Source: Micrococcus terreus (lineage in GTDB: Bacteria > Actinomycetota > Actinomycetes > Actinomycetales > Micrococcaceae). Taken from it: DNA of 64,000 nucleotides. Every line of letters begins with the position of its first letter. Within the stretch, counting starts at the first letter, position 1. Shown in pieces: positions 44,038 to 54,000 of the stretch. Location: NCBI RefSeq assembly GCF_900116905.1, contig NZ_FPCG01000002.1, positions 1 to 64,000 of the forward strand, read 5' to 3'. A program made the position numbers and the translations under genes. Below the pieces are notes generated by a model that was not told the origin of the DNA, did not search any database, and saw only the letters and a program-made list of their open reading frames with translations.

Positions 44038-44784
44038 TCAGGTGAGGGTCAGGATCAGTGCGACCACCAGGGCGATCAGCCCCAGGGCCAGCACACCCGC
44101 TGCGATCAGCAGCATCCTGCGCTCTCGTCCGACCGCCTCGGAGGCGGCCAGGGAGTCGAGTCCATGGGCGTGGGCCGCCTGCACCGGCTCGTGGCGCATG
44201 TCCGGCTCTCGCGGCTCTGAGACAGCGGCAGGGCCCGACGACGTCCCGGCGGCTGAGGCGTTCAACCGCGCCGCACGCTCGGCGAGAGCCTCCTGGCGAC
44301 GCTGGATCTGCGGATCCACGACGGTGGGATCGCTGTGCTCAGACGTGGCCATGAGCTCAGCCAGCTCGGTGGCCTCCTGCGCGATCGCCGCCCGCTCGGC
44401 CTCCAGGGCGGCGGAGCCCAAAGCCTCGGGGTCAGCTGCCAGGGAGTCCAGACTGGTGACCGGCGCCTCGGCACGCCGCGCTGGACTCGAGGATGCGGCG
44501 GGCCCTGCCTCAACGGTGTCCTGGGCCGGCGCCGGCCAGTCCGGCAGGAGTCCCTGTTCGCGCAGTCGCCGGGCCTCACGCCGGGTCCTCGGCTGGGGCA
44601 CCGGGGCGATCTGCGGGACCATTCCGGTCCACGGGGTGATGTCCGTGGGTTCGGTGCTGGCCACCGGAATGTCGATGAACGCCGCCGTGGACGTGAGTCC
44701 CTCCGGAGTCCCGGCCTCGGATTCGGCTCGCCGGTGCTGCCGGTGGGAGCGCCGGGGCGGCTGCTCAGGCGTGGATGCGCTCAT
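44038..44784 (-). CDS. Tail-anchored membrane protein, unknown
   Basis: I do not recognise a family. The 248-residue protein is mostly polar and Ala/Pro/Glu-rich, with a basic N-terminal patch ([11 protein letters not shown]) and [11 protein letters not shown] near residue 70. Acidic helices follow ([20 protein letters not shown]), and one hydrophobic helix lies at the extreme C-terminus (about 224-246), with no signal peptide. This is the layout of a C-tail-anchored protein with a cytoplasmic domain. Its ATG overlaps the nadD stop by 4 nt, and rsfS follows. Similar coiled or disordered proteins occur at this spot in related genomes. Confidence 0.65.
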   Translation of the reverse strand: MSASTPEQPPRRSHRQHRRAESEAGTPEGLTSTAAFIDIPVASTEPTDITPWTGMVPQIAPVPQPRTRREARRLREQGLLPDWPAPAQDTVEAGPAASSSPARRAEAPVTSLDSLAADPEALGSAALEAERAAIAQEATELAELMATSEHSDPTVVDPQIQRRQEALAERAARLNASAAGTSSGPAAVSEPREPDMRHEPVQAAHAHGLDSLAASEAVGRERRMLLIAAGVLALGLIALVVALILTLT

Positions 44785-45455
44785 GCCGAGGTCTCCACGG
44801 CGGCGGTGCGCTGTCCTCGGGTGAGGTTGTCCAGGGCCACCTGATCGGACTCAGCGTCCGCGCGGTACAGACGATGCTTGGCGATGTACTGGACCACTCC
44901 GTCCGGCACCAGATACCAGACGGGCTTGCCGTCGTTGACCCGCAGGCGGCAGTCAGTGGAGGAGATCGCCATGGCGGGGATCTCCATCAGGGAGATGTCC
45001 GTGTCCCGTCCGAAGTCGTTGAGTTCATGCCCTGGACGGGTGACACCCACGAAGTGGGCGAGGTCCCAGATCTCGTCCACGTCCTTCCAGGTCATGATCT
45101 GCTCCAGGGCGTCCGCCCCGGTGATGAAGAACAGTTCGGCGTCCGGCCGCTGGGCGCGCAGGTCTCGCAACGTGTCGGCGGTGTAGGTGGGACCGGGACG
45201 ATCGATGTCCACCCGGGAGACCGTGAAGCGGGGGTTGGATGCGGTGGCGACCACCGTCATCAGGTATCGGTGTTCCGCTGGGGAGACCTTCTTCCCGGCC
45301 TTCTGCCAGGGCTCGCCGGTGGGTACGAAGACGACTTCATCCAGGTCCAGCTCTGCGGCGACCTCGCTGGCTGCAACCAGGTGGCCGTGGTGGATGGGGT
45401 CGAAGGTCCCGCCCATGATGCCGAGACGGAACCGGCGCGCGGGTGCTTCGATCAC
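44781..45455 (-). CDS. nadD: Nicotinate-nucleotide adenylyltransferase
   Basis: NadD joins nicotinate mononucleotide and ATP to nicotinate adenine dinucleotide in NAD synthesis. The 224 residues contain [17 protein letters not shown] with the GxFxPxHxGH nucleotidyl-transferase motif, [11 protein letters not shown], and the ISSTDCR motif near the end. Start is the ATG at 45455. It is the first of nadD-membrane protein-rsfS-phosphatase, coupled by overlaps. Confidence 0.95.
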   Translation of the reverse strand: MIEAPARRFRLGIMGGTFDPIHHGHLVAASEVAAELDLDEVVFVPTGEPWQKAGKKVSPAEHRYLMTVVATASNPRFTVSRVDIDRPGPTYTADTLRDLRAQRPDAELFFITGADALEQIMTWKDVDEIWDLAHFVGVTRPGHELNDFGRDTDISLMEIPAMAISSTDCRLRVNDGKPVWYLVPDGVVQYIAKHRLYRADAESDQVALDNLTRGQRTAAVETSA

Positions 45456-45473
45456 AGAGTCAGGACCCGGTGA

Positions 45474-45704
45474 TCAGTGACGTGCCCGGTGGGCGCCGTG
45501 TCCGGTGCCGTGCGTGTCCACCGCCGTGGTGGGGGCAGGGTGGCGCTTGCCGACCGAGGTGAAGGACAGGGTGACGAGCAGCAGCAGCATCAGCACTGCG
45601 AAGACGCCCCAGCCGAAGACCCAGGCGGGGAAGATCAGCTCGTTGACCACGTGGTGGCCGCCCTCGGCAGCCAGGATGGTCACGCCGGTCTGGATGGTCT
45701 GCAT
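45474..45704 (-). CDS. Small single-helix membrane protein
   Basis: The 76-residue product has one clear membrane helix (about residues 24-46: FPAWVFGWGVFAVLMLLLL) and a His-rich basic tail (KRHPAPTT...HGTGHGAHRARH). The family is unknown. It precedes nadD by 18 nt on the same strand. Small proteins of this type often occur next to nadD in actinobacteria. A possible TAGGAT -10 box lies at 45764-45769 on the minus strand. Confidence 0.55.
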   Translation of the reverse strand: MQTIQTGVTILAAEGGHHVVNELIFPAWVFGWGVFAVLMLLLLVTLSFTSVGKRHPAPTTAVDTHGTGHGAHRARH

Positions 45705-45831
45705 GGTTCTCCTCAAGATGGCCGGTGCACACGGGCACAGCACGGTCAATGGTCGCTGGACTCATCCTAGCCGGTCGGCGGACCGAACGAGGTCAACCTC
45801 GGCCAGGACGACGCCCCATGATGCTCCTGCG

Positions 45832-47205
45832 TCAGCTGCGGACCTGGCCGCTGCCGCGCAGGATCCACTTGGTGGTCGTCAGCTCCTCCAGGCCCATGGG
45901 TCCGCGCGCGTGCATCTTCTGGGTCGAGATGCCCACCTCGGCGCCCAGCCCCAGTTCCCCGCCGTCCGTGAAACGGGTCGAGGCATTGACGATCACGGCC
46001 GCGGAGTCGATCTCGTTCACGAACCGGTCCGCATTCGCCAGGTCGTTGGTCACGATCGCCTCGGTGTGACCGGTGGACCACCGGCGGATATGGTCCATCG
46101 CCTCGTCCAGGGACTGCACGGTCTTCACCGCCATCTCCAGCTCGAGGTACTCCCGGCCCCAGTCCTCCTCCTGAGCGGGGCGGATCTGTTCCTCGGCCAG
46201 GTCCTGGGGCAGCCAGCGGCGGGCTGCCTCGTCCACGTGGAGCACGACGCCGGCCCGGGCCAGAGCACTGAGCACGGCGGTCCCAGCCTGCTCGGCTTCG
46301 GCGTGCAGGATCAGGGTCTCAGCGGCATTGCAGACCGAGGTGCGCTGCGTCTTGGCGTTGAGGGCGATGTCGACCGCCATCTGGACCGGGGCTGTGGCGT
46401 CGATGAACAGGTGCACGTTCCCTTCGCCGGTCTCGATGACGGGCACGCGTGCGTTCTGCACCACGGACTGGATCAGGTCATGCCCGCCTCGCGGGATGAG
46501 CACATCCACGCTGCCGCGCTGGGACATCAGCTCGGTGGCCCCGGCTCGGCCCAGATCGTCGATCCCCTGGACCAGGTCGGCCGAGAAGCCCTGTGCCTCT
46601 GCGGTCTGCCTCAGGATGGCGATCAGGGCTCGGTTGGTCTGCGCGGCGGCAGAGCCTCCGCGCAGGATGACCGCGTTGCCGGACTTCAGGGCCAGACCGG
46701 CGATGTCCACGGTGACGTTGGGGCGGGCCTCGTAGATGGCACCGACCACACCGAGCGGCACTCGGATCTGCTGCATCCGCAGTCCATTGGGCAGGTTGCG
46801 ACCGCGGACCACGTCTCCCACGGGGTCGGGCAGGGCGGCCAGATCCTCCAAGGCCGTGGCCAGAGCCTCCAGACGGGGCCGGTCCAGGGTGAGACGGTCC
46901 AGCATCGCCTGGCTGGTGCCGTTCTCCCGGCCGGCCTCCAGGTCCAGGCCGTTCTGGCGCAGCAGGTAGTCGGCGTGAGAGCGCAGGGCCTGAGCCATGG
47001 CGATCAGGGTGTCGTCCTTGCGGGCGCGTCCGGCCTGGGCGAGCTCGGGAACGGCTCGCCGAGCGCGTTCGGAGGCGGTGCGGATGGCGGCCTGCACGTC
47101 CGGGGTCGCCTCCGTGGACTGCCCCTGGGCCGGCTCGGGTACGGGGTTCGCCTCGTCAACGGCGTTCGCTGCAGAGTGTTCCTGGTGCGCTGGGATGGGA
47201 GCCAT
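45832..47205 (-). CDS. proA: Gamma-glutamyl phosphate reductase
   Basis: ProA reduces gamma-glutamyl phosphate to glutamate semialdehyde with NADPH, the second step of proline synthesis. The 457-residue aldehyde dehydrogenase-fold protein shows the cofactor region RVPLGVVGAIYEARPNVT, SGNAVILRGGSAA, and the catalytic Cys in LNAKTQRTSVCNAAETL. The first 35 residues are a polar extension not typical of the family, so an inner start is possible. It follows proB by 38 nt. Confidence 0.96.
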   Translation of the reverse strand: MAPIPAHQEHSAANAVDEANPVPEPAQGQSTEATPDVQAAIRTASERARRAVPELAQAGRARKDDTLIAMAQALRSHADYLLRQNGLDLEAGRENGTSQAMLDRLTLDRPRLEALATALEDLAALPDPVGDVVRGRNLPNGLRMQQIRVPLGVVGAIYEARPNVTVDIAGLALKSGNAVILRGGSAAAQTNRALIAILRQTAEAQGFSADLVQGIDDLGRAGATELMSQRGSVDVLIPRGGHDLIQSVVQNARVPVIETGEGNVHLFIDATAPVQMAVDIALNAKTQRTSVCNAAETLILHAEAEQAGTAVLSALARAGVVLHVDEAARRWLPQDLAEEQIRPAQEEDWGREYLELEMAVKTVQSLDEAMDHIRRWSTGHTEAIVTNDLANADRFVNEIDSAAVIVNASTRFTDGGELGLGAEVGISTQKMHARGPMGLEELTTTKWILRGSGQVRS

Positions 47206-47243
47206 GTCAGACAGGATAGGCGCAGGAGCTGCTGGTCGGCATT

Positions 47244-48410
47244 CTACAGCGGCGGGATGACGCGGACGCAGTCGTCCGTGTGGACCACCACCCGTTCGTA
47301 CTCCGGTCCCAGGTCTGCCCTCAGCTCTGCGGTGGAGCGTCCCAGCATCCGTGGCAGTTCACCGGCCGAGTAGTTGACCAGGCCACGGGCCACCACGGTG
47401 CCGTCCGGATCGGCCAGCTCCACGGGGTCACCGGCCTCGAACCGTCCCTCCACACCGATGATCCCGGCGGGCAGCAGTGACCGGCTGTTGCCGACCACCG
47501 CCTCCACGGCACCGGCGTCGAGCAGGAGTCGTCCACGCACGTCCGCGAGCAGTCCCAGCCAGGCCGAGCGTGCACTGCGGCGCCGGCCGGACACGGCGAA
47601 CCAGGTCCCCACGTCCTCCCCTGCCCAGGCCGCTGCCGCCTGGGGCGCGGAGGTGAGCAGGGCGGGGATCCCTGATCCGGTGGCGATCCTCGCGGCCTCG
47701 ACCTTGGTCACCATTCCGCCGGTTCCCACACCGGCGGGTCCGGCTCGACCGATCACCACACCGTCCAGGTCCTCTTCAGAGCTGATCTCCGGGATCCGCC
47801 GGCTGCCGGGGCGGCTGGGCGGTCCGTCGTAGAGGGCGTCCACATCGGAGAGCAGCAGCAGGGCGTCGGCCTTGACCACGTTGGCCACGAGGGCGGCCAG
47901 GCGGTCGTTGTCACCGAAGCGGATCTCCTGGGTGGCCACGGTGTCGTTCTCGTTCACCACCGGGACCACCCCGAGGGCGAGCAGCTTCTCCAGGGACCGG
48001 TGGGCGTTGGTGAACTGGGTCCGGCGGATCAGGTCCTCGGCGGTGAGCAGCACCTGGGCCACGGTCAGCCCATGACGCTGGAAGGATTCCGTGTAGTGGG
48101 AGAGCAGTCGTCCCTGCCCGACGGCGGCCGCGGCCTGCTGAGTGGCCAGGTCACGTGGGCGTTTGGGCAGCCCCAACGGCGCCAGTCCGGCGGCGATGGC
48201 TCCCGAGGAGACGAGCACCACCTGGGTGCCGGCGGCCCGGGCCTGGGCGAGCACATCGGTCAGCGCGTCGATGGCCTCCCGGCTCACCCCATCGGAGGTG
48301 GTGAGCGAGGAGGATCCGATCTTCACCACGAGCCGACGAGCATCACACAGGGACGCCCGGGAGGTCACCGGCGTGGACGGGGTGCGCGTGGAGCGGACAG
48401 CACTGCTCAT
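47244..48410 (-). CDS. proB: Glutamate 5-kinase with PUA domain
   Basis: ProB phosphorylates glutamate to gamma-glutamyl phosphate, the regulated first step of proline synthesis, feedback-inhibited by proline. The 388 residues contain the amino-acid kinase domain (VVKIGSSSLTTSDG, VLVSSGAIAAGLAPLGL, and NENDTVATQEIRFGDNDRLAALVA) followed by a PUA domain (about 290-380; GRLLLDAGAVEAVV). It lies 2 nt downstream of obgE and upstream of proA, so obgE-proB-proA is one transcript. Confidence 0.96.
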   Translation of the reverse strand: MSSAVRSTRTPSTPVTSRASLCDARRLVVKIGSSSLTTSDGVSREAIDALTDVLAQARAAGTQVVLVSSGAIAAGLAPLGLPKRPRDLATQQAAAAVGQGRLLSHYTESFQRHGLTVAQVLLTAEDLIRRTQFTNAHRSLEKLLALGVVPVVNENDTVATQEIRFGDNDRLAALVANVVKADALLLLSDVDALYDGPPSRPGSRRIPEISSEEDLDGVVIGRAGPAGVGTGGMVTKVEAARIATGSGIPALLTSAPQAAAAWAGEDVGTWFAVSGRRRSARSAWLGLLADVRGRLLLDAGAVEAVVGNSRSLLPAGIIGVEGRFEAGDPVELADPDGTVVARGLVNYSAGELPRMLGRSTAELRADLGPEYERVVVHTDDCVRVIPPL

Positions 48411-48412
48411 GC

Positions 48413-49948
48413 TCAGTCTCCAGAGCTGGGCTCAGTCCAGATGCCGGCCTTGCGCTCGGCCTCCAGCTCGGCCCGAGTGGCGGCACGGGCCTGCTTGCGC
48501 TGTTCGTACTCGTCACGCTTCTGCGCACGCGTAGCACGCTCGCGCTCCTCCATGCGCAGGTCGCTGCCACGGGGACCGCCGAGCAGCTCGGCGCCGGCTG
48601 CCATGGTGGGCTCCCAGTCGAAGACGACACCGCTCTCGTCATCGCCGATCACCACGGCGTCGCCCGGGGTGGCACCGGCCTTGAACAGGCCGTCCTCCAC
48701 GCCGAGGCGGTTCAGTCGGTCCGCCAGGTAGCCCACGGCCTCGTCATTGGCGAAGTCGGTCTGGGCGATCCACTTCTCCGGCTTGGAACCGAGCACGCGG
48801 AACAGCGGCTCCAGGTTCCGCTCTTCGCGGCGGATGGTGAACTCGGGTGCGCGTGAGGATCGGGGGCGCACCACGACGGGGACCACCGGTTCAGGCTCGG
48901 CCTGGCGGGCCCGCGCCTGGGTCACCAGCTCGGCCATGGCGTACTTCAGCGGATCCAGACCCTGGTGGGCCAGAGCCGAGACCTCGATGACCTTCAGTCC
49001 ACGGCTCTCCAGCACGGCCCGGACCATCTCGGCCATCGCCTGGCCGTCGGGCAGATCCGTCTTGTTCAGGGCCACGATGCGGGGCCGCTCATTCAGCGGC
49101 ACCACGCCGTCGCCGCCCTGGGAGAAGATCGGCTCCACTGCATAGGCCGCCAGTTCGGCCTCGATGGCCTCGAAGTCGGCGATGGGATCGCGATCGGACT
49201 CCAGGGTGCCGCAGTCCAGCACGTGGACCAGGGCTGCGCAGCGTTCGACGTGACGCAGGAACTCCAGTCCGAGCCCCTTGCCCTCGGAGGCGCCGGGGAT
49301 CAGACCGGGGACGTCGGCCACGGTGTAGCGGACCTCTCCGGCCTGGACCACACCCAGGTTGGGCACCAGGGTGGTGAAGGGATAGTCCGCGATCTTGGGG
49401 CGGGCGGCAGACAGGGCCGCGATCAGCGAGGACTTGCCGGCGGACGGGAAGCCGACCAGCGCGATGTCCGCCACGGTCTTGAGCTCCAGCACCACGTCGC
49501 GGGCATCACCGGGGATGCCCAGCAGGGCGAAGCCGGGGGCCTTGCGCTTCTGCGAGGCCAGGGCCGCATTGCCCAGTCCTCCCAGTCCGCCTTCGGCCAC
49601 CACATAGCTGGTGCCCTCGCCGACCATGTCGGCCAGGATGTTGCCCTCCCGGTCCTTGACCACGGTGCCGTCCGGCACGGTCAGCACCAGCGACTCACCG
49701 TGCTTGCCGTGACGGAAGTCGCCCTTGCCGCCGTCGCCGTTGCCGGCGTGACGATGCGGTGCATGGTGGTAGGACAGCAGCGTGGTGGTCTGGCTGTCCA
49801 CCACCAGGGTGACGTCGCCGCCGTTGCCGCCGTTGCCGCCGTCGGGGCCGCCGAGGGGCTTGAACTTCTCCCGCTTCACCGAGACGCAGCCATGCCCCCC
49901 GGTGCCGCCGGAGACATGCAGGACCACGCGGTCCACGAAAGCTGCCAT
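48413..49948 (-). CDS. obgE: Obg-family GTPase ObgE/CgtA
   Basis: Obg is an essential GTPase linked to 50S subunit maturation and stress signalling. The 511-residue protein has a Gly-rich Obg domain (about 1-158; [20 protein letters not shown]), a G domain with [15 protein letters not shown] (P-loop), [19 protein letters not shown] and ALNKTDLPD, and a C-terminal OCT domain (about 370-450). The tail after residue 455 is long, basic and coiled ([18 protein letters not shown]). Start is the ATG at 49948. A strong hairpin separates it from rpmA. Confidence 0.96.
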   Translation of the reverse strand: MAAFVDRVVLHVSGGTGGHGCVSVKREKFKPLGGPDGGNGGNGGDVTLVVDSQTTTLLSYHHAPHRHAGNGDGGKGDFRHGKHGESLVLTVPDGTVVKDREGNILADMVGEGTSYVVAEGGLGGLGNAALASQKRKAPGFALLGIPGDARDVVLELKTVADIALVGFPSAGKSSLIAALSAARPKIADYPFTTLVPNLGVVQAGEVRYTVADVPGLIPGASEGKGLGLEFLRHVERCAALVHVLDCGTLESDRDPIADFEAIEAELAAYAVEPIFSQGGDGVVPLNERPRIVALNKTDLPDGQAMAEMVRAVLESRGLKVIEVSALAHQGLDPLKYAMAELVTQARARQAEPEPVVPVVVRPRSSRAPEFTIRREERNLEPLFRVLGSKPEKWIAQTDFANDEAVGYLADRLNRLGVEDGLFKAGATPGDAVVIGDDESGVVFDWEPTMAAGAELLGGPRGSDLRMEERERATRAQKRDEYEQRKQARAATRAELEAERKAGIWTEPSSGD

Positions 49949-50011
49949 GACTGCCTTTCTGGTGGACCGGACGCGGGCCACAGATCAGGATGAAGAAGGT
50001 GGATAGACGCA

Positions 50012-50044
50012 GGCGGGGGCGGGCCGGGAAGGCCCGCCCCCGCC
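50012..50044 (-). terminator. Fourteen-bp GC hairpin between rpmA and obgE
   Basis: A perfect stem, GGCGGGGGCGGGCC paired with GGCCCGCCCCCGCC around a five-base loop, follows rpmA by 43 nt. No long U-tract follows on the minus strand (TGCGTCTATCC), so it may act as a partial terminator that reduces obgE relative to the ribosomal protein genes. Confidence 0.6.
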
Positions 50045-50087
50045 GGAGCGTCACTGCTGGGGAGTCACTCCCCGGACTGCTGCTGGA

Positions 50088-50348
50088 TCACTCAGCGGCA
50101 GCAGGCACGATGTTGACGACGGAGCGCCCACGACGGTTGCCGAACTCGACGGCACCGGCGGTCAGGGCGAACAGGGTGTCGTCCTTGCCACGGCCGACGT
50201 TGAGGCCGGGGTGGAACTTGGTGCCGCGCTGGCGGACGAGGATCTCGCCGGCGTTGACGGACTGACCGCCGTAGCGCTTGACACCGAGGAACTTCGGGTT
50301 GGAGTCGCGGCCGTTCCGGGAGGAACTGCCGGCCTTCTTATGTGCCAT
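50088..50348 (-). CDS. rpmA: 50S ribosomal protein L27
   Basis: The 86-residue protein begins [28 protein letters not shown], the fully typical L27 N-terminus that reaches the peptidyl-transferase centre. The middle [18 protein letters not shown] and the end are standard. It is preceded by rplU (103-nt gap) and followed by obgE, the universal order. Confidence 0.98.
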   Translation of the reverse strand: MAHKKAGSSSRNGRDSNPKFLGVKRYGGQSVNAGEILVRQRGTKFHPGLNVGRGKDDTLFALTAGAVEFGNRRGRSVVNIVPAAAE

Positions 50349-50451
50349 GATGCAATCCTTTGCTGTGTGAGTTCCAGCCCGTCAGCCTCGCACAGAGGGC
50401 TTGGTCGGCTGGACGGTGGACTCGGGGTGGGATTCTTCAGGTGGAGCGCCG

Positions 50452-50760
50452 TCAGGCGATCTCGGTGACCTTCACGGTGGACAGCTCAGAGCGGTGACCC
50501 TGGCGCCGGATGTAGCCGGTCTTGTTCTTGAACTTCTGGATGATGATCTTGTCACCGCGAGAGTGACCGATCACCTCAGCGGTGACCTTGACCTGGGACA
50601 GGGCATCGGCACCGGTCGTGACCTTGTCGCCGTCCACCAGCATGACGGGGGTCAGCTCCACAGAGCCACCGGCCTCAGCGGGGACGCGGTCAAGGGTAAT
50701 GAGGTCTCCCACAGAGACCTTTTCCTGGCGGCCGCCAGCGCGGACAATCGCGTACACCAC
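50452..50760 (-). CDS. rplU: 50S ribosomal protein L21
   Basis: The 102-residue protein has [19 protein letters not shown] and the conserved C-terminal [23 protein letters not shown]21 binds 23S rRNA in the large subunit. It is the first gene of rplU-rpmA-obgE-proB-proA. The leader is about 225 nt, counted from the promoter below. Confidence 0.98.
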   Translation of the reverse strand: MVYAIVRAGGRQEKVSVGDLITLDRVPAEAGGSVELTPVMLVDGDKVTTGADALSQVKVTAEVIGHSRGDKIIIQKFKNKTGYIRRQGHRSELSTVKVTEIA

Positions 50761-50973
50761 TTGGGACTCACTTCTCTCGACATTGACGTTCTGACGTTGT
50801 TCTCACTGCTGCTGGGACCACTGACCGCGGCGGGCATCCTGCCTCTCGACGTCCCGGACCTGGGACCCTCCGCACGGGCGGGTCGGTCCCACTCAACGGG
50901 AGTGGAGCAGATGACTGAAGAGAGCCGGTCGGCCCATGAGACCCTGGATTCAGGGCACACAGGCCACAGTGGT

Positions 50974-51020
50974 GGCGCAGCACCGAGTGACCATCCTACC
51001 CGCCACTCGGTGACTGCGCC
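50974..51020 (-). repeat. Long inverted repeat spanning the rplU promoter
   Basis: GGCGCAG-CACCGAGTG pairs with CACTCGGTG-A-CTGCGCC, 16 bp interrupted by one bulged base, around a 14-nt centre that holds the -10 box. A further copy of CACTCGGTG lies at 51033-51041 over the rne stop. The structure could end rne transcription and also bind a regulator. Confidence 0.6.
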
Positions 51021-51022
51021 AA
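50993..51022 (-). promoter_or_regulatory. Candidate rplU promoter
   Basis: On the minus strand TTGGCG (51022-51017) and TAGGAT (50998-50993) are spaced 18 bp, close to a sigma-A-type consensus. Transcription would start about 225 nt upstream of rplU. Confidence 0.65.
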
Positions 51023-51031
51023 ATGACACGC

Positions 51032-54000
51032 TCACTCGGTGCGAGCGATGTCCTCTGCCTTGACACCGACGCCGAGCATCATCGGCGCGGCCGACGGCGC
51101 GGATCCCGACTGCTCGGTCTCCGCGCCCGTTGAGGGGGCCTGGCCGGCACTGGCGCTGAAGGTGCTGCCGCTGGCCGTGCCCGGGGCGATCTCCACGGTC
51201 TGGATGTCCGCGCCGGTGCCGTCCGAGGACGCGGCCCGACGGCGGCGACGGGCAGGACGGGCCGGAACCTCAGACTCGGTGATCGGGGCCGCCTGGGTCT
51301 GCGGCTGCTGCTGGCGGGAGTCCAGCGCGTCCTCCAGTCGGCTCAGATCAGCGGCCGAGCGGTCCCGAGACCGGCCCGTGCCCTGCGGAACCTCGACGGT
51401 CTCCCCGCCCAGCGTCAGCACCGGCGTCGAGGGCAGCCTCTGCTCCGACTCCGGCGAGGAGACATCCTGGGTGGCGACCTCGGTGCTCGACTCAGCCGAT
51501 CCGGCCCGACGAGAGCGACGCCGGCCGCCGCGCGAGCCGGTCGAGGCCCGGCTCTGCTCAGCGGTGTCCTGGGAGCTCTCCGAGGGCGCCTCCGGAGCGG
51601 GGGCCGTCTCCTGCTGTGCCTGCTCCTGCCCGGACGCGGACTGCTCAGGTGCCTGGGCGTCGTCGGGCCGGTCTGCGCTGGTCTCCTCGGCGTGGTGCGT
51701 GGTGGCCGCGGCGATCGTGGCGAAGGCCGCCCGGGCGGCTTCAGCGCGAGCCTGGCGCTCGGCCTCCTCCTCCGGGGTCAGTGTGGACGAACCGTTCTCG
51801 GTGCCGTTCTGCTCCGAGGCGCCCCGCTCCGCCTGGCGTTCGCGGTTGCGGCGCCGCCGCTCGGACCGGGAGCTCTTGCGCGAGCCGTCACCGGAGTCCT
51901 GCCCGCCTCCCTCGCCGCGACTGGGACGCGGCTCTCCGTGCGAGTTGTGGGCACGTCGGTGCTCCACCGGGACGTCATGGGTGATGATGCCGCGACCGTT
52001 GCAGGCCTCGCAGGTCTCGGAGAAGACCTCCACCAGACCGGTCCCCATGCGCTTGCGCGTCATCTGGACCAGCCCCAGCGAGGTGACCTCGGCCACCTGG
52101 TGCTTGGTGCGGTCTCGGCCCAGGCACTCCACGAGCCGGCGCAGCACGAGGTCCCGGTTGGACTCCAGCACCATGTCGATGAAGTCGATCACGATGATGC
52201 CGCCGATGTCCCGCAGGCGCAGCTGCCGGACGATCTCCTCCGCGGCCTCCAGGTTGTTCTTGGTGACGGTCTCCTCCAGGTTGCCTCCGGAGCCGGTGAA
52301 CTTGCCGGTGTTCACATCCACCACGGTCATCGCCTCGGTGCGGTCGATCACCAGCGAGCCGCCGGAGGGCAGGTAGACCTTGCGTTCCAGCGCCTTGTGC
52401 AGCTGCTCGTCGATCCGGTGGCCGGAGAAGAGATCCTCGCCGTCGTGGTCCTCGGGCTTCCACTGCTCGACTCGGTCCAGCAGGTGGGGGGCCACATAGG
52501 TCACGTAGGCCTCGATGTTGTCCCAGACCTGCTCACCCTGCACGATCATGCCGGAGAAGTCCTCGTTGAAGACGTCACGGACCACCTTGATGGTCAGGTC
52601 CGGCTCGGAGTAGAGCAGTTCAGGGGCGAGCACCTTGGTGGAGGTGGAGCTGGCCTCGATCCCCTCCCACTGGGCACGCAGGCGGTTGATGTCGTTCATC
52701 AGCTCCTGCTCGGACGTGCCCTCTGCGGCGGTGCGCACGATCACTCCGGCGTTCTCCGGCAGGTGGTCCTTGAGGATCTTCTTCAGGCGCGCACGCTCCA
52801 CATCCGGGAGCTTGCGGGAGATGCCGGTCATCGACCCGCCGGGCACGTACACCAGGTACCGGCCGGGCAGGGAGATCTGGCTGGTCAGACGGGCGCCCTT
52901 ATGGCCCACCGGGTCCTTGGTGACCTGGACCAGGACGGAGTCGCCGGACTTCAGGGCGTTCTCGATCTTCTTGGGCTTGCCGTCCAGCTGCGCGGCGTCC
53001 CAGTTGACCTCTCCGGCGTAGAGCACGGCGTTGCGGCCCCGTCCGATGTCCACGAACGCGGCCTCCATGGAGGGCAGCACGTTCTGCACCTTGCCCAGGT
53101 AGACATTGCCGATGAGGGAGTCCTGCGTGGTGTTGGAGACGAAGTGCTCCGCCAGCACGCCGTCCTCCATGACGGCGATCTGGATCCGGTGCTCGCGCTG
53201 GCGCACCAGCATCTTGCGGTCCACCGACTCGCGGCGGGCCAGGAACTCGGCCTCGGTGATCACGTGGCGGCGGCGGTTGCCCTGGCGGGACTCGCGGCGG
53301 CGCTGCTTCTTGGCCTCGAGGCGGGTGGAGCCCTTGAGGCTGGTGACCCCCTGAGGGCCGGTGCTGGTGGCCTGGCGCGGTGCACGCACACGAGTGACGG
53401 TGTGCTCCAGGTCGCCGTCCGAGCCGCCCTCGAGTTCCAGGTCGGCCTCACCACGGCGGCGGCGGCGACGGCGGCGCGAGACCGATCCCGTGGAGCCGTT
53501 GCCCTCGTCATCGGACCCGGTGTCGGCATCCTGATCGGTGGTGGCCGAGTCGTCCTCGGAGGACCCGGACTGGTCCTGCTCGGACCGGCCCTGGTCCGAT
53601 CCCCCGCTGGAGCCACGGCCCCGCGAACGGCGACGACGGCTGCGGCTGCGGCCCCCGGACCTCTCCTGCTGGCCGTCGGCGTCGTGCTGATCGTCCTGGT
53701 CATCACGGTCGTCGCGATCAGCGTCATCCTCGGCGCCAGCCGCGGACTGACGCCGCTGGTCATCCTGACGGCGGCGGCTCGGGACCGGCTGGATGGCAGA
53801 GAGATCGGGAGCCTGGAAGATCACGGCCAGCGGATCCACGACGGCGAAGGGGTCCGCCTCGGGCTCAGCGTCGGACTCCGTCTCGGTCGGCTGATCGGAC
53901 ACGTCGTGCGCGCCGGCGGCCTCAGGTGCATCGGCGTCCTCGGCCGAGGGCTCCTCGTCGGCCTCATCGACCTCGGGAACGTCCGAGGCGGTGATCAGTT

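Noticed and set aside
45505-47373. 622-codon open frame antisense to proA
   Set aside because: The opposite strand has all ProA motifs, including the catalytic Cys. The antisense product has biased composition.
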